Assembly: GCA_942159475.1 (NCBI GenBank)
Contig: OW804097.1
Location: forward strand, 38,762,298 to 38,826,297
From: Sthenelais limicola
Taxonomy: Eukaryota; Annelida; Polychaeta; Phyllodocida; Sigalionidae
Direction of reading: 5' to 3'
Length of the DNA stretch: 64,000 bases
Below are positions 61,400-64,000 of the stretch, one piece after another. The translations under genes were made by a program, and so were the position numbers. Position 1 is the stretch's first letter; each line of letters opens with the position of its first letter. The notes under the pieces were generated by a model, which saw only the letters and a list, made by a program, of their open reading frames with translations, was not told the origin of the DNA and ran no database searches.

Positions 61400-64000
61400 A
61401 TCGTTGATGTTATGTCACTATGAATATTCAATCAGCTTAATACCCAAGAATTCATGGGAAATAACTGAAGTCTAAGTCGAAAATCTAAATCTGAAGTCTG
61501 AAGTCTGAAGAGTCTAAGTCTAAGTATAAATCTTGCAAGTACATGAACGGCATATATTTGGTACACAATTTATCTAAGTTCAAGTCACTCCTTGACTAAA
61601 TATCACCTCACTTGAATTTTGAAAATATACTGTTGAAGTCTTTAGTTTTCAGAGTCTAAGTCTAACTCTAAACACTAAATATTGAAATATTTTAAAAATC
61701 TTTTCCTCTATATGTTAATTCATGCAATACTCCATCAGATAGAACCACTGAAAGAATTTTTTAAATCACTGAAGTCTAAGTCTAAAGTCTAAGTCTGAGA
61801 GCTCAATTAAGCTATGGAATCAACTAAATCGTTATTAAATGCAATATTCCTAAATATTTCTACTTTCGTTTACCTATGTCTATTTTTCGTAATAAAACAT
61901 AATTTCGAAATTCAATTTCCATAATCATTAGGCTAAGTCGTAAGCATAGATAAAGATGACCAACCAGAGTTAAATTACCCAATATGTAAACTTTAGATTA
62001 TGTACCTTTTATTGCATATATTCACCACATTGACCATGTTCCATTAGTCAACTATACCGACCCTATACAGTACTACATTGACTGTACTGTATAGAGATAG
62101 ACATGGCTATCTATGTTCTATGTTACAAGTACACCACAAGTACCCTTCAAGTACCCCTAAAGTACATCACAAGTACATTAAAAGTACATCACCCTTCAAG
62201 TACATCACAAGTACATCACCCTTCAAGTACCACTCGAGTACATCACAAGTAAATCACAAGTAAATCACAAGTACATCACAAGTACATCACCCTTCAAGTA
62301 CCCACTCAAGTACATCACAAGTACATCACAAGTACATCACCCTTCAAGTACCCACTCAAGTACATCACAAGTACATCACCCTTCAAGTACCACTCGAGTA
62401 CATCACAAGTTCATCATAAGTACATCACAAGTACATCACAAGTACCCCACAAGTACCCCTCAAGTACCACCACACAACAACCACACCACCACCACAAGTA
62501 CCACATACATAGATACCTACATAGATACCTACATAGATACCTACAGGTTCTTACACTAGTCCGCCGGACTAGTGGGAATTTTGAGTTAGCCTGAACCGCT
62601 GCCACATCAAGGTCACGTTTCGTGAACCCTGCCCTATCGAGATTTCTCACAATCTTCAAAACTAGTACATAATGACCTTTTCCCATTTGGAACCATTTCA
62701 TGAGAATCGACCATATGCACCCCCCTACCCCCATTTGCTTTCCTCACGGCCCAATACTAACCCTATGTCCAATTTTTGTAATAAAATAATGACAATGATT
62801 ATTAGCCATTATGAAAGATGACCAGTCAAGTTATACATACAATCAAGCAAATGTTCTTTGTGTAGTCGTAGCTCCTATATCCCTGTCTCCTATGTTATTT
62901 GTAAGCCTAAATCTCCTATGTCTGATTCCGATCAAGGGAAGGTCCTTCCAGTACAACAACTCAAACTAATGTGCCCCCCCAACGCTGATCACCAGGCTAT
63001 TTATAAGCGTCCCCCTGACGCACCAGCTGACGGATCAACTGACGCAACAACGGGCAGAACCATTGATGGCAAACACCAAATTGAGATCAAATTTTGGCAA
63101 GAGATCGTGCAGGAGCTCAATTAAGCTATGGAATCGACTAAATTGTTAATAAATGCAATATTCCTAAGTATTTCTACTTTCGTTTACCGATTTCCGTAAT
63201 AAAACATAATTTCGAACCGAATTCAAAATTCAAAATTCAAACAGGATGACATTTTAGACATTAAAAACATCAAATTACTCTAAGAATACACCTTTTTCAG
63301 TCGAACCAAGGGTAAAATATAACCAACTGGAACATCAGGGAACGTCCGCCATTCATTTAAAATAAAAAATCGTCAAATAATATATTTCCTCACGACCCAA
63401 TACTAACCCTATATGTCCAATTTTCGTAATAAAACATAATTTCAAACCGAATTCAAAATTCAATTCCGACGAACATAATAATAATTTCGACATGAGACTT
63501 CATATCCAGATACTCAGGCTTGTTTTACATCGTACCAACTATATTTAAAATAATCAAATAAAGTAATTATTGTATAATAATTATTTTTCAATGAACCAAC
63601 TGACTTGTACGACATAGGAATTACAAATGGCTACCCTATCGAGATTAACATTGAAGTCTATGTGTAAAATTATCGATCATCTTAAAAGCACCCAAATCTC
63701 TTGAAAATCTAATAGCTAAAATGAAATCTAGCAATAATCCATTTAAATAAGACCTGGGTACATCGTATATTATATATTATCTTAAATAAATTGATTTTGT
63801 CTACATATCTCCAATTTTCGTAATAAAACCTATTTTCGAAGCAATTTAAAAAGTCAATTTCCGACGGACATAATAATAATTTCGACATGAGACTTCATAT
63901 CCAGATCGTCAGGCTCGTTTTACATCGTACTAGCTAGATTTAAAACAATAAGAGACTATAATTAACCTGTAATAATTAATTTTCAATGTACCAGCTGGCT
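61400..64000. repeat. Dispersed and tandem repeats to the window end
   Basis: AAGTCTAAGTCT-type short repeats lie at 61465-61520 and 61645-61795. GAGCTCAATTAAGCTATGGA recurs at 61800 and 63113. TTCGTAATAAAACATAATTT-type phrases occur at about 61890, 63195, 63427 and 63817. A block of about 140 bp (AATAATAATTTCGACATGAG, ATATCCAGAT, TTTTACATCGTAC) is repeated about 390 bp apart (63475 and 63866). No gene recognised. It lies 5' of the transposase-type gene and could be subterminal sequence of the same element. Confidence 0.7.
62125..62545. repeat. Minisatellite of ~11-bp AAGTACATCAC units
   Basis: More than twenty variants of CAAGTACATCA / CAAGTACCC run from 62125 to about 62475. A separate ATACCTACATAG repeat (three copies) ends at about 62545. 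Confidence 0.9.

Noticed and set aside
62125..62475. CRISPR-like array
   Set aside because: Units are about 11 bp, contiguous and without unique spacers in an animal genome. It is a minisatellite.

Overview
This is AT-rich animal genomic DNA dominated by transposable-element remnants. The organism looks like an invertebrate, probably marine. Evidence for this is the eukaryotic GT-AG spliced gene, the non-LTR and Ty3-like retroelement relics, many short inverted-repeat elements, microsatellites and tRNA-derived repeats. I could not fix the phylum from the sequence. I recognise no conserved single-copy host gene.

Layout. About 1-25.9 kb holds no convincing gene. It contains microsatellites, a purine-tract repeat (2.95-3.8 kb), tRNA-derived SINE pieces (5.1 and 14.9 kb), hairpin elements (8.0, 8.9, 18.4, 18.8 kb), a Harbinger-type MITE with a TAA target duplication (20.35 kb) and a MITE with a 5-bp duplication (22.95 kb). 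From 25.96 to 33.24 kb lies a long inverted repeat of about 7.3 kb. Each 1.6-kb arm is built of four units of about 420 bp. Its centre holds a broken Ty3/gypsy-like pol, a zinc-knuckle fragment and a miniature LTR element (TRIM) whose LTRs carry a tRNA-like module. From 33.3 to 43 kb there are a LINE fragment, inverted second copies of elements seen at 3 and 9 kb, and further hairpins. From 44.40 to 47.55 kb is a decayed non-LTR retrotransposon with poly(A).

The most gene-like part is 52.9-60.9 kb on the minus strand. An upstream gene encodes 890 aa: four C2H2 zinc fingers, then a CACTA/CMC-like DDE transposase-type core with D366, D456 and E547 as candidate catalytic residues. Downstream, a second gene reconstructs from nine exons. 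Every junction is GT-AG and in phase. It predicts a 531-aa protein with a SAM-like N-terminus, a central conserved region, a basic NLS-like tract and a conserved-looking C-terminal domain. Same strand, adjacency and repeat-rich flanks suggest a two-gene DNA transposon or a domesticated pair. The termini were not found, and the right-hand flank (61.4-64 kb) is full of satellites and direct repeats that may be subterminal sequence.
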